Positions 16,778 to 24,998 of a DNA stretch of 64,000 nt are shown here, piece by piece. Under the pieces are notes generated by a model. It was not told the DNA's origin. It made no database searches and worked only from the letters and a program-made list of their open reading frames with translations. Numbering within the stretch: the first letter of the stretch is position 1; each line of letters begins with the position of its first letter. The stretch spans positions 15,430-79,429 of the forward strand of contig NZ_MUYM01000006.1 in the NCBI RefSeq assembly GCF_002150765.1. Reading direction: 5' to 3'. The DNA comes from Lentzea kentuckyensis (GTDB lineage Bacteria > Actinomycetota > Actinomycetes > Mycobacteriales > Pseudonocardiaceae). Both the position numbers and the translations under genes were made by a program.

Positions 16778-17452
16778 ATGCTGAACCTGACCAACCGGCT
16801 GCAGGAGCGGACCACGCCGTTCCAGCTGTTCCACGTGCTGGACGTGCTGTCGTCCGACCAGCTGGACAAGCTCGTCGCGACCGCGCCCACCCAGCACGCG
16901 GACCCGATCGTCGTCGACGACCCCCTGCACGAGAAGCAGTATCGGATGAACCTCTTCCGCCTGGTCGAGGGCGACGAGCAGGTCGCGCCCGACACCGAGC
17001 TGCCCGTGCCGTGGCAGGAGCTGCGCCGCGACCTGATGAGCCCCGAGTTCACCTCGTGGCTGGAGGAGCAGACCGGTATCGGGCTCACCGGCCTGTTGCG
17101 CAGCGTCGGCGTGTACGCCCACCGCAACGGCGACTTCCTGGCCGTGCACAAGGACAAGCCGACCAAGGCGATCACCACGATCATCTATCTGAACCAGGAC
17201 TGGCCTGCCGAGGCCGGTGGCCGCTTCCTCATGTTCGAGACGGGGGAGAGGGGCGCGGCTCCGGTCGCCGAGCTCCCGCCCGTCGGCGGCAGGCTCGTGG
17301 CGTTCCCGCCGACCGACCACTCGTGGCACGCGGTGTCGAAGATCGACCACCCGGACGGGACCGAGCGGCTCACCGTGCAGATCGAGTACTGGCTGACCAC
17401 CGAGCTGATGGGCTCCGCCTACCGGGGTGGTACCGACGCGGCCCGTCCCTGA
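16778..17452 (+). CDS. 2OG-Fe(II) oxygenase
   Basis: 224 aa, start ATG 7 nt after a perfect AGGAGG ribosome site. The facial triad is H124-K-D126 (VHKDKP) and H184 (SWHAV), with the 2OG Arg in the following RLTVQIEYW strand. It is paralogous to the protein at 21883-22521, which lacks two of the three metal ligands. Its active site is complete, so it is a likely hydroxylase or desaturase for the pathway. Confidence 0.87.
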   Translation: MLNLTNRLQERTTPFQLFHVLDVLSSDQLDKLVATAPTQHADPIVVDDPLHEKQYRMNLFRLVEGDEQVAPDTELPVPWQELRRDLMSPEFTSWLEEQTGIGLTGLLRSVGVYAHRNGDFLAVHKDKPTKAITTIIYLNQDWPAEAGGRFLMFETGERGAAPVAELPPVGGRLVAFPPTDHSWHAVSKIDHPDGTERLTVQIEYWLTTELMGSAYRGGTDAARP

Positions 17453-17484
17453 CGGCCGGCTCGCAGCGATCCCGGAGGAGCGAG

Positions 17485-19479
17485 ATGAAGGACGGCTACT
17501 ACCTCTCCACGTACCTGAACCCGGCGGGGGTCCACCGGCTGGCGAACGTCTACTTCCGGCACGACAACACCGTCGCGCTGTGGGAGAAGGACGGGCAGGA
17601 CGTGCGCCTGGTCCGGAACTGGGAGCTTGAGCGGACCACCGGCCAGAAGATGCACCGCACGCCGTTCTTCGACGAGGAGAGCCAGCTTTCTTTCGTCAAC
17701 GACCTGCTCGCGCCCCTCGCCGTCAAGGTCGACGACATGGTCGAGGTGTGGGGCACTCCTGGACTTGCCACGAGCGACGACTACACGCTCGTGGAGGCGG
17801 TGCCGGACATCGCGTTTCACAGCATCTGCCACCTCTACAGCGCGATCCTGCTCGACAGCGACGTCTTCTTCGACGGCACGATCGTCGGGATGGCGGTGGA
17901 CCGCGGGCCGGACCGCCTGCTCGACCGGTACTTCAAGGACAACTGGTACGCGGGTTGTGTGGTGCGCGGCGGCCAGGTCGAGTTCTGCCCGGTTGAGTCG
18001 CCCGCGAACCTCTACTGCGAGGCGAGGGACCGCTTCGAGCTGCGCGAGGGAACGTTGATGGCTCTCGCGACCGCGACCGTCGCGGCGGGCGCCTGCGACC
18101 GGGAGGCGCTGCTGCGCGAGTACCGGTTCGTCGGACAGGACGGGATGCGCGCGGCCGGCCACGCCTTCCGCCGCATCGTCGAGCAGGTCCGCGAGACCAT
18201 GACCTACGACCCCATGTTCTCCGCGCAGGAGAGCCTGATCAGTGCCGTCATGAAAGAGGTGCAGGCGATCTCCGTCGCCATGATGGAGCGCAACGTCGAC
18301 ATGCTGCTGGACCGCTACGACGTGGATCCCGCGGCGGCGCATCTGGCACTGAGCGGCGGCTACGCGCTGAACTGCCCGACGAACAGTCACCTGATGCTGA
18401 AGTACGGGTTCCGCGGGCTGCTCGCCCCGCCGTGTGTCGGCGACAGCGGACAGTCGATCGGGATCGGGCTCGCCGCGTTCCACCGCCGGCTCGGCCGCTT
18501 CCGGTTCCGCTTTCCCGGACCGTACCTCGGTACGGAGGACCTCGACCTCGACGGTGCGCTGGCCGGGCATCGGCAGTTCGTGGAGTCCGTCACCGACTTC
18601 GACGTGGACACCGCGGTCGCCGATCTGCGTGGAGGCCCCGTGGTGTGGTTCGACGGCAGGGCGGAGAGCGGGCCGCGGGCGCTCGGGCATCGCAGCCTGC
18701 TCGGCGATCCGACCACCTACGACGCGAAGACCGCGGTGAACGAGCTGAAGCGCCGCGAGTGGTGGCGTCCGGTCGCCCCGGTCGTCCTGGCCGAGCACCT
18801 GCCGGACTGGTTCGAGAACGCCAGGCCGTCGCCGTACATGCTGGAGACCTTCACGATCAAGCCGGAACAGCGGGAGCGGATCCCAGCGGTCGCGCACCTC
18901 GACTACTCGGCGAGGATCCAGTCGCTCACCCGTGAGCAGAATCCCGCGCTGTACGACCTGATCGCGGCGTTCCACCGGCGGACCGGCGTGCCCATGCTGT
19001 GCAACACCTCGTTGAACGACAAGGGCGAACCGATCATCGACACCATCGCGCAGGCGGTGAACTTCTGCCTGCGCCGCAGGGTCGCGATCGCCTACTTCAA
19101 CGGCCGCCGGGTGGTGTTCCGCGGCTTCGACCGGTATCCGGTGAGGGAACCGCTGCCACGCGTGCGCGCCCCGTTCACCGCCATCGACGACGAACGGGCG
19201 CGGCAGACCCGGCGGCAGGCGAACCCGCACGGCCTGCCGGACCTGTACCTGCACATCTACCTGCGCGACATCTTGCTGACCGATCGGTACGACATCCGCA
19301 CCAGCGATGGTGCCGACGCGGTCCGCCGGATCATCGACGCCCGGTTGCGCGACGACCCGAACCTGCTCGCGGAGGCCCGGCACATGATCGCCAGGGCCGG
19401 GGCGCAGTTCGCGAACTTCGGTGGCGGGACGATCTTCGGCGAACGCCTGCCCGCCGAGCCCATCGAGATGGAGGAATGA
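17485..19479 (+). CDS. NodU/CmcH/TobZ-type O-carbamoyltransferase
   Basis: 664 aa, preceded by GGAGGA. The C-terminal carbamoyltransferase/Kae1-like half is clear: LSGGYALNCPTNSH, CVGDSGQSIGIG, then GRAESGPRALGHRSLL near residues 390-405, and NTSLNDKGEPI. The N-terminal half is more diverged than usual; only FHSICHLYSA and VDRGPD hint at the usual His-rich metal site. The family uses carbamoyl phosphate and ATP to carbamoylate a hydroxyl through a carbamoyl-adenylate. It therefore likely installs a carbamate on the product. Spacing of 32 bp from the oxygenase and 4 bp to the next gene indicates one transcript. Confidence 0.87.
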   Translation: MKDGYYLSTYLNPAGVHRLANVYFRHDNTVALWEKDGQDVRLVRNWELERTTGQKMHRTPFFDEESQLSFVNDLLAPLAVKVDDMVEVWGTPGLATSDDYTLVEAVPDIAFHSICHLYSAILLDSDVFFDGTIVGMAVDRGPDRLLDRYFKDNWYAGCVVRGGQVEFCPVESPANLYCEARDRFELREGTLMALATATVAAGACDREALLREYRFVGQDGMRAAGHAFRRIVEQVRETMTYDPMFSAQESLISAVMKEVQAISVAMMERNVDMLLDRYDVDPAAAHLALSGGYALNCPTNSHLMLKYGFRGLLAPPCVGDSGQSIGIGLAAFHRRLGRFRFRFPGPYLGTEDLDLDGALAGHRQFVESVTDFDVDTAVADLRGGPVVWFDGRAESGPRALGHRSLLGDPTTYDAKTAVNELKRREWWRPVAPVVLAEHLPDWFENARPSPYMLETFTIKPEQRERIPAVAHLDYSARIQSLTREQNPALYDLIAAFHRRTGVPMLCNTSLNDKGEPIIDTIAQAVNFCLRRRVAIAYFNGRRVVFRGFDRYPVREPLPRVRAPFTAIDDERARQTRRQANPHGLPDLYLHIYLRDILLTDRYDIRTSDGADAVRRIIDARLRDDPNLLAEARHMIARAGAQFANFGGGTIFGERLPAEPIEMEE

Positions 19480-19483
19480 GTCC

Positions 19484-20302
19484 GTGACCGTGTCCCATGA
19501 CCGGTGGCTCGACGCCGCCCGTGACGTGACGACCGACGAGGTGGCGTTCTTCCGGCAGCACGGCTGGGCGAAGCTGGAGGGCTTCGTCTCGCCCGAGCTC
19601 ACCCTCCGGTTGCGCGAGGAGATCCAGGGGCTGATGGGGCGGGGTGCCGAACGGTACCGGGGAGCGGACACGCCCTCGCGCGGCGCGGGAGACCCGTTCG
19701 CCACGATGTGGCGCACCTACGACGAACCCTCGCGGGACAACGACTTCCTGCGTCATTTCGCGACGTCCGCGGCGGTCGGCAGGGCCGGGTCGAGGTTCCT
19801 GCGCGACCGGCCGGTCCGGTTCTACCGCGACGAGGTGCTGGTGAAGATGCCGGCGGGCAGCCCGACGCCGTGGCACCAGGACTTCCCCTACTCGTCCCGT
19901 GACCGGTCCGAGCAGGTGAACCTCTGGATCGCGCTCAACGACCTCACCCCCGAGCACAGCACGCTGAGGTTCCTCTCGGGGTCGCACCGCCAGGGCGTGC
20001 TGGGCCGGGCGCTCGGCACCCCGGACAACGATCTCGTGAACCAGTACCCGGAGCTGCTCGACGAGTGCCCGCTCTCGCCGCCGTTGCACCTGAGGGCGGG
20101 GGACGCGACCGTCCACCACAGTCTGGTCGTGCACAACGCCCCGGCGAACACGACGGACACGCCCCGATGGGCCTACACGGTCGTGCTCTTCCAGGCCGCG
20201 TCGCTCTACACGGGCACGCCGCAGCGGCTGACCGACCAGCTCGGCCTGGTGCGCAACGAGCCGCTGGACCACCCGCTGACTCCGGTCACGTGGGTGCCGT
20301 GA
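19484..20302 (+). CDS. Phytanoyl-CoA dioxygenase (PhyH) family 2OG-Fe(II) oxygenase
   Basis: 272 aa, GTG start 4 bp after the carbamoyltransferase stop. An intact PhyH-type triad is seen: H131-Q-D133 (PWHQDFPY) and H217 (LVVHNAP), with W/R residues following for 2OG. NLWIALNDLTPEHSTLRFLSGSH is the family's central hairpin pattern. It is the fourth 2OG enzyme-type gene counted across the cluster and the last of this operon, ending at the palindromic element. Likely hydroxylation of a small metabolite. Confidence 0.87.
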   Translation: MTVSHDRWLDAARDVTTDEVAFFRQHGWAKLEGFVSPELTLRLREEIQGLMGRGAERYRGADTPSRGAGDPFATMWRTYDEPSRDNDFLRHFATSAAVGRAGSRFLRDRPVRFYRDEVLVKMPAGSPTPWHQDFPYSSRDRSEQVNLWIALNDLTPEHSTLRFLSGSHRQGVLGRALGTPDNDLVNQYPELLDECPLSPPLHLRAGDATVHHSLVVHNAPANTTDTPRWAYTVVLFQAASLYTGTPQRLTDQLGLVRNEPLDHPLTPVTWVP

Positions 20303-20305
20303 CCT

Positions 20306-20469
20306 AGGGCCTGTGTCGAAGTCCCGTCCGCGATAGCCGGGCCTGAGGCGGCCCCTGGCGGCACGGCCGAACGACCCACATACAACACCGGTATGCGGGC
20401 CATTCGGCCGCACCACCAGGAACCACCTCAGGCGCGACTCTCATCGAACGGGACTTCGACACAGGCCCT
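20306..20469. repeat. Palindromic element 2 (164-bp MITE-like inverted repeat)
   Basis: Perfect 22-bp terminal inverted repeats at 20306-20327 and 20448-20469 (AGGGCCTGTGTCGAAGTCCC at the outer end). A second arm pair (from GCCTGAGG inward to CATAC) matches over about 43 bp with nine differences, all transitions. Each difference gives a G-U wobble if the minus strand is transcribed. It lies between the convergent PhyH and MFS genes and probably acts as their shared terminator. It is related in its ends to element 1. Confidence 0.8.
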
Positions 20470-20475
20470 TTGCGC

Positions 20476-21738
20476 TCAGCCGAGCACCGAGGGCATCCGG
20501 CCGCGCAACGCCAGCACGGCGGGGATCGCCGCGGCCGAGGTGAGCGTGAGGGTGAGCCACAGGGCGGAGTTGCCGACGGACAGCAGACTGGTCAGCATCG
20601 CCGGGCCGACGACCATCGAGACCGCCCACGACAGCTGGAACAGCGCACTCGCCCTGCCCTGCGCCGAGACAGGCGCGGCCGCCGCGGCCGCCGCGGTGAC
20701 CAGCGGCGCGAACAGCGCCTCGGCGACCGCGAACGTCACGCAGACGGCGAAGATGACCGCGATCGCGCCCGGCAACGGCAGCACGGTCACCGACAGCAGC
20801 GCCGCGAACGAGCAGGCGAAGATCGCCGCCGCGACGACCAGCCCCCTGCTCCTGCTGTGCCGCGCGGCGAGCCTGGTGATCGGGCGTTGGACCGACACCA
20901 TCGTCAGCGTGCCGATGCCCAGCGCCACGCCGGGCACCCAGTGGGGGCCGTGCAGGAAGTCCAGCACCAGGATCGGCAGGATCGAGTACTTGCTGACGCT
21001 CGCCAGGGTGAACAGCACGCTCGACGCGCAGAAACCGACGTACGCCCGGTCGCGCAGCACCACGCCCCATCCGCTGCGCGTGCCGTCCGCGCCCTTCTGC
21101 TCCCCGTGCCGCATCGGCACTTCCAGCTTGAGCAGCAGCAGTCCCGCGATGGCGAAGCTCGCCGCGTTCAGGTAGGCGAGCAGGTGATAGGTCCCCTGGC
21201 TGTTGAGGTCGGGGATCAGCGCGGTGACGCCGGCACCGAGACCCGCGCCGACGAACCGGGCGATGGTCTGCGTGCCGAAGAGCTTGTCGGCGTCGCGCTC
21301 GGAGGTGAGCGCGTTCACCACCGGTGCGTTCGCCGTCCAGAAGAGCCGGTCGCCGACGCTGACGATGAGCGAGACCACGACGACCTGCCACACCACGTGC
21401 GCCATCGGGTAGAAGGCGAAGGCGATCAGCCGCACGGCGTTGCTGGCGACCAGCGTCCAGCGAGCGCCGATCCGGTCCATCAGGTTGCCGGACAGCGGAC
21501 CCGCGGCGAGGCCGAGCAACGCGCCGAGGCTCAGCGCCGCGCCCGCCTCGGTGAGCTCCATGCCCTGTGCGTTCACCAGGAACAGCAGCACGAACGGCAT
21601 CCACAGGCCGCTGCCGAGTGCGTCGATGAGCGTCGCGGCGACGAATCGGCGGCGGGCGCCGTCGGCTGCCGGGGAGGATGCGGCCTCCGCCACCGAATCC
21701 CCTGATGAACGCGCGGTCTCGTCGGTGCGCTCAGGCAT
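20476..21738 (-). CDS. MFS transporter (putative product exporter)
   Basis: 420 aa, mostly hydrophobic with about 12 membrane segments and an N-terminal cytoplasmic tail rich in small and acidic residues. The GNLMDRIGARW segment after helix 2 is the MFS motif A region. Its leftward orientation between two rightward biosynthetic operons and its placement inside the cluster suggest export of the product or self-resistance. The 3' end abuts the palindromic element. Upstream, 144 bp separate it from a divergent oxygenase-like gene. Confidence 0.85.
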   Translation of the reverse strand: MPERTDETARSSGDSVAEAASSPAADGARRRFVAATLIDALGSGLWMPFVLLFLVNAQGMELTEAGAALSLGALLGLAAGPLSGNLMDRIGARWTLVASNAVRLIAFAFYPMAHVVWQVVVVSLIVSVGDRLFWTANAPVVNALTSERDADKLFGTQTIARFVGAGLGAGVTALIPDLNSQGTYHLLAYLNAASFAIAGLLLLKLEVPMRHGEQKGADGTRSGWGVVLRDRAYVGFCASSVLFTLASVSKYSILPILVLDFLHGPHWVPGVALGIGTLTMVSVQRPITRLAARHSRSRGLVVAAAIFACSFAALLSVTVLPLPGAIAVIFAVCVTFAVAEALFAPLVTAAAAAAAPVSAQGRASALFQLSWAVSMVVGPAMLTSLLSVGNSALWLTLTLTSAAAIPAVLALRGRMPSVLG

Positions 21739-21882
21739 CGATATCCCCTCCCCAGCGGATGAATGGCAAAACTAGCACGGTGTCTCGTGCCATCCGAAGT
21801 GGTCGCACCGGACTCACCTGATGAAAATCCGCCTATGCGCACTCGGGGCGGACCCGGATAGTGGCCGGAGTTGACGTCGGCG

Positions 21883-22521
21883 ATGGGACGGGGAGAAGTG
21901 CTCAACACCGAAGTTCGACTCAAGCGCCTGGACCAGCCTTATACGTACTACACCGGGGTCGACCTCGTCTCCGCCGCCGACCTGCGCAGGCTCAACGCCG
22001 ACATCCCGGCGCCCGGACTCTTCAACCGGGAGATCAAGGTCGGCGAGCAGTTTCCCAAGCAGTACAACATGTCGCGGTTCACCGCGCGGGAGAACGGGGA
22101 GCGCACGGAGTCAGGCCGCAAGGTCGGTCCCGTGTGGTCCGAATTGTTCGACAGCATCGAGTCCGACGAGTTCGGCGGCTGGTTGTCCGATGAACTCGCA
22201 ATGGATCTCAGCGGCCTTTCCCTGGTGATCGGTGTCTACAAGTTCGGTAACGGCGACTACACGACCGCGGACACCGGCAAGGCTGCCAAGAAAGTCAGTT
22301 TCGGGCTCTATCTGAACGAGGACTGGACCGCCGACGAGGGCGGGGTGTTCCAGGTGTGGCAGAACAAAACGGATTCCGCGCCCGCGGCCGAGTTCATTCC
22401 GCTCGGCGGCCGTTGCGCGATTGTCTGCCCGGATGCCTCCAGCTGGCACTCGATCGGATCCGTGCACACCTCGGAAGACCGTTTCCGGCTGAGCTTGATG
22501 ATCGAGTACTGGCAGCTGTGA
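21883..22521 (+). CDS. Degenerate 2OG-Fe(II) oxygenase-like protein
   Basis: About 212 aa; the ATG at 21883 is preferred, though TTG at 21871 or GTG at 21898 are possible. It is paralogous to the oxygenase at 16778: NGD at residues 122-124 is followed by an alternating strand, then YLNEDW and GGRCAIVCP, SSWHSIG and RFRLSLMIEYW. At the place of the H-x-D motif it has D130-T-G132, so two of the three iron ligands are lost, while H189 and R202 remain. It is therefore probably not a standard oxygenase; it could be a scaffold or heteromeric partner, or use unusual metal binding. First gene of the third rightward unit. Confidence 0.8.
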   Translation: MGRGEVLNTEVRLKRLDQPYTYYTGVDLVSAADLRRLNADIPAPGLFNREIKVGEQFPKQYNMSRFTARENGERTESGRKVGPVWSELFDSIESDEFGGWLSDELAMDLSGLSLVIGVYKFGNGDYTTADTGKAAKKVSFGLYLNEDWTADEGGVFQVWQNKTDSAPAAEFIPLGGRCAIVCPDASSWHSIGSVHTSEDRFRLSLMIEYWQL

Positions 22522-23702
22522 GCCCGGTGTCGAGGCAACCTCCTGCCCCCGCGGCGGACGCCGTTGTGGCGGACGCCGTCGTGGTGGACGCCGTCGTGGT
22601 GGGCGCCGGCGAGACCGCTGTGGCCACCGCCAACGCGGTGCTCGAGGCCGACGGCGACGCACTCGTCGTCATCGTCGGCCGCGACGCCGGTGTGCGGGCC
22701 GATCCGCGGCTGGTGGTCGTGGACGGTGAGGCGACGGGCATCGAGCGGTTGCCCTCCGGAGGTTTCCTGCTCGAGGTGCTCACGGCGGGCGGGACGCTGT
22801 GCGTGTCCAGCGGGATGGTCGCCATCGCGTCGCCGTGGTGTGACCACTGGCGGTCGTGGCTCGCCGAGCTCGGCGCCGTGCCCGGCACGCGTGCGTCGAG
22901 CGGTCACCGGAAGCCCGGCCCGGCCGAGGTCGACGTCCACGGTGAGTCGAGTGTCGACGGGCTGTTCGTCGTCGCCGACGACCAGGCGCACGCCGCGGGC
23001 AACCGCATCGCACGAGCACGCGGGCGGCGGGTGCGGCAGTCGGCGCAGGACCGGATGATCTACGACCAGATCTGGTCGGTGCACCGGGAACGCCGGCCGG
23101 ACCCGATGGTCGTCACCGCCGTGCGCCGGATGTCCGAAGAGGACGGTCGGCGTCGGTTCGTGGACCTGGGTTGCGGGGTCGGGCGCAACGCGCTGTTCGC
23201 GGCGGCACAGGGCATGGACGCCATCGCCGTCGACCACAGCGCCCGTGCCGTCGAGCAGTTGCGTGCCACGGCGGGGAAGTCCGGGCTGAGGGTGCAGGCG
23301 CACGAGATGGACTTCGTCACGTGGCTCGACGACGACCAGCCGCTCGCGGACATCGTGGCGTGCGTGGCCGCGGTGCATCACGTGGATCCGGATCCCGTTG
23401 TGGTGCATGGTGTGCTGGAACGGATCGCCGCGCTGGTCGCGCCCGGCGGCTACGCGCACATCGCGCTTCTGACCGACATCAGGTACGGCGACCTGCCCGC
23501 TCCTCCCGGCCGGATGATGATCTCGCGGGCGGAGGGCGACGCGCTGCTCGCGTCCGCGTTGCGCGACCTGGAGCCGATCGAGTCGGCGACCGTGTTCGTC
23601 CGCCACGACGACGTCGTGTTGATGGACGTCGCGAAAGGCGAGTTCGCGAGGTCGTTCTACGAGAGCACGCGCACCGACGTCCTGCTGCACAGGAGCATGT
23701 GA
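22518..23702 (+). CDS. Flavoprotein-like (thioredoxin-reductase-fold) / SAM methyltransferase fusion
   Basis: 394 aa from a GTG that overlaps the upstream stop (GTGA). The N-terminal ~180 residues resemble an NAD(P)/FAD-binding domain of thioredoxin reductase type (VVVGAGETA at about 27-35; a VDGLFVVADDQAHAAGNRIA-type C-terminal strand), but it is short and may not bind FAD. The C-terminal half is a class I methyltransferase with VDLGCGVGRNAL at about residue 215. Its start contains three 15-bp repeats. It probably methylates a cluster intermediate; the role of the N-terminal domain is unclear. Confidence 0.8.
   Translation: MSPVSRQPPAPAADAVVADAVVVDAVVVGAGETAVATANAVLEADGDALVVIVGRDAGVRADPRLVVVDGEATGIERLPSGGFLLEVLTAGGTLCVSSGMVAIASPWCDHWRSWLAELGAVPGTRASSGHRKPGPAEVDVHGESSVDGLFVVADDQAHAAGNRIARARGRRVRQSAQDRMIYDQIWSVHRERRPDPMVVTAVRRMSEEDGRRRFVDLGCGVGRNALFAAAQGMDAIAVDHSARAVEQLRATAGKSGLRVQAHEMDFVTWLDDDQPLADIVACVAAVHHVDPDPVVVHGVLERIAALVAPGGYAHIALLTDIRYGDLPAPPGRMMISRAEGDALLASALRDLEPIESATVFVRHDDVVLMDVAKGEFARSFYESTRTDVLLHRSM
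22554..22598 (+). repeat. Tandem repeat, three 15-bp units inside a CDS
   Basis: Three near-identical 15-bp units (GCGGACGCCGTNGTG type) at 22554-22568, 22569-22583 and 22584-22598 encode ADAVV-ADAVV-VDAVV at the start of the Rossmann-like domain of the fusion protein. The repeat is in frame and probably arose by replication slippage. Confidence 0.85.
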
Positions 23703-24976
23703 TGGCCCATCTTCTCTTCGCCGACGCGAACGAGTCCGCGCTGCGCACCATGATGCGGGCCGTGGAGCTCGGCCACGAGCTCACGTTCGTGCGCGGCCTG
23801 AACTGGCAGCTCTACGTCGTCACCGAGCAGGTGCAGGCGTTGTTCGACCGCATCGACGTGGTCGAGATGGAGCTCACCTCGGACACCGACGCGCTGGAGG
23901 CCGTGATCGCGCGGATCCACGCGGCCAAGCCGGTCGACGCGGTGATCGCCCAGATCGAGCCGACGCTCGAGGCCATCGCCGTTGTCTGCGACCGGCTGGG
24001 ACTGCGGTTCACCAGCGCCGCGGGTGTGTGCAACGCGCGCAACAAGGTGCGCACCCGCGAGCTGCTCGCGGACGCGGGCCTCGCGACGGTGGGCCACGCG
24101 CACGCGCTGGACGTGGGCGGCGCACTCGCGGCCGCGGCGCGCATCGGCTATCCCGTGGTGGTGAAGCCTGTCAGCGGACTCGACAGCATGATGGTGTCCA
24201 CAGTGGCCGATGCGGCGCAGATGCCGGCCGCGGCGCGGGAGGTGCTCGACGCGCACCGGGTCACGCCGGAGCAGATGCGCGAACAGTTCACCAGGGGAAT
24301 CCTGGTCGAACAGTATCTGGTCGGCCGCCTCGTCTCCGCCGAGCTCGCGATCGTGGACGGGGTGAGCTACCGGTTCATGATCAGCGGACGGTCTCGGGGC
24401 GCGGGCAACGACTGCGTCGAGATGGGGGCCGCGCTGCCCGCCGACCTGGATCCCGCGCAGCGCGACGAGTGCTTCGAGTACGCGGAACAGGTCTGCCGGG
24501 CACTGGGCCTCGACTTCGGGGTGTTCCACCTGGAGATCATGCTCACCGACCGCGGGCCGGTGCTGGTGGAGGCCAACCCGAGGGTCATGGGCGGCATCAT
24601 GACCACGATGTACGGCCGGGTGACCGGCGTCGACTTCGCCGATCACCTGATCGACGTCTATCTCGGCCGGCCGCCGTCGAGAGGACTGCCGGAGGCGACC
24701 GCGACGATCACCGCGCGCAAGATCATGCCGGTGTCGTCCGGCACGCTGCCCGGTGAGTTCGACCTCGGCTGGGTGAGCGAGCCGGAGTGGCAGATCCTCG
24801 AGCTCGAGAACTACCACCTGCGACCGGGCCGCGAAGTGCGGGCCAAGCAGGTGCTCGCGAGGTACGTGGTGCTGGCCGACAGCTGGACCGAGGCGATGAC
24901 CCGCGCGGACGGCCTGGTCGACCGGTTCGAGAAATGCATCGGAGTGCCGCTGGTCCATTCCGACCCGGCACTGTGA
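23702..24976 (+). CDS. ATP-grasp carboxylate-amine ligase
   Basis: 424 aa, ATG overlapping the methyltransferase stop by 1 bp. An ATP-grasp fold: an N-terminal pre-ATP-grasp domain, RNKVRTRELLADAGLAT, then PVVVKPVSGLDSMMV with the ATP lysine, LVEQYLVG, and the Mg-binding EIMLTDRGPVLVEANPRVMGG segment (E and N ligands). Such enzymes join a carboxylate to an amine via an acyl phosphate. It probably makes the amide bond in an assembly-line-free pathway, or the carboxamide-forming step with an aspartate amine as in PurC/PurB logic. The substrate is unknown. Confidence 0.88.
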   Translation: MAHLLFADANESALRTMMRAVELGHELTFVRGLNWQLYVVTEQVQALFDRIDVVEMELTSDTDALEAVIARIHAAKPVDAVIAQIEPTLEAIAVVCDRLGLRFTSAAGVCNARNKVRTRELLADAGLATVGHAHALDVGGALAAAARIGYPVVVKPVSGLDSMMVSTVADAAQMPAAAREVLDAHRVTPEQMREQFTRGILVEQYLVGRLVSAELAIVDGVSYRFMISGRSRGAGNDCVEMGAALPADLDPAQRDECFEYAEQVCRALGLDFGVFHLEIMLTDRGPVLVEANPRVMGGIMTTMYGRVTGVDFADHLIDVYLGRPPSRGLPEATATITARKIMPVSSGTLPGEFDLGWVSEPEWQILELENYHLRPGREVRAKQVLARYVVLADSWTEAMTRADGLVDRFEKCIGVPLVHSDPAL

Positions 24977-24998
24977 AAAACCTTGGGGGACAACACCT

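Noticed and set aside
20470..21705. 411-codon plus-strand frame opposite the MFS gene
   Set aside because: Arg/Gln/His-rich shadow without hydrophobic or domain pattern.
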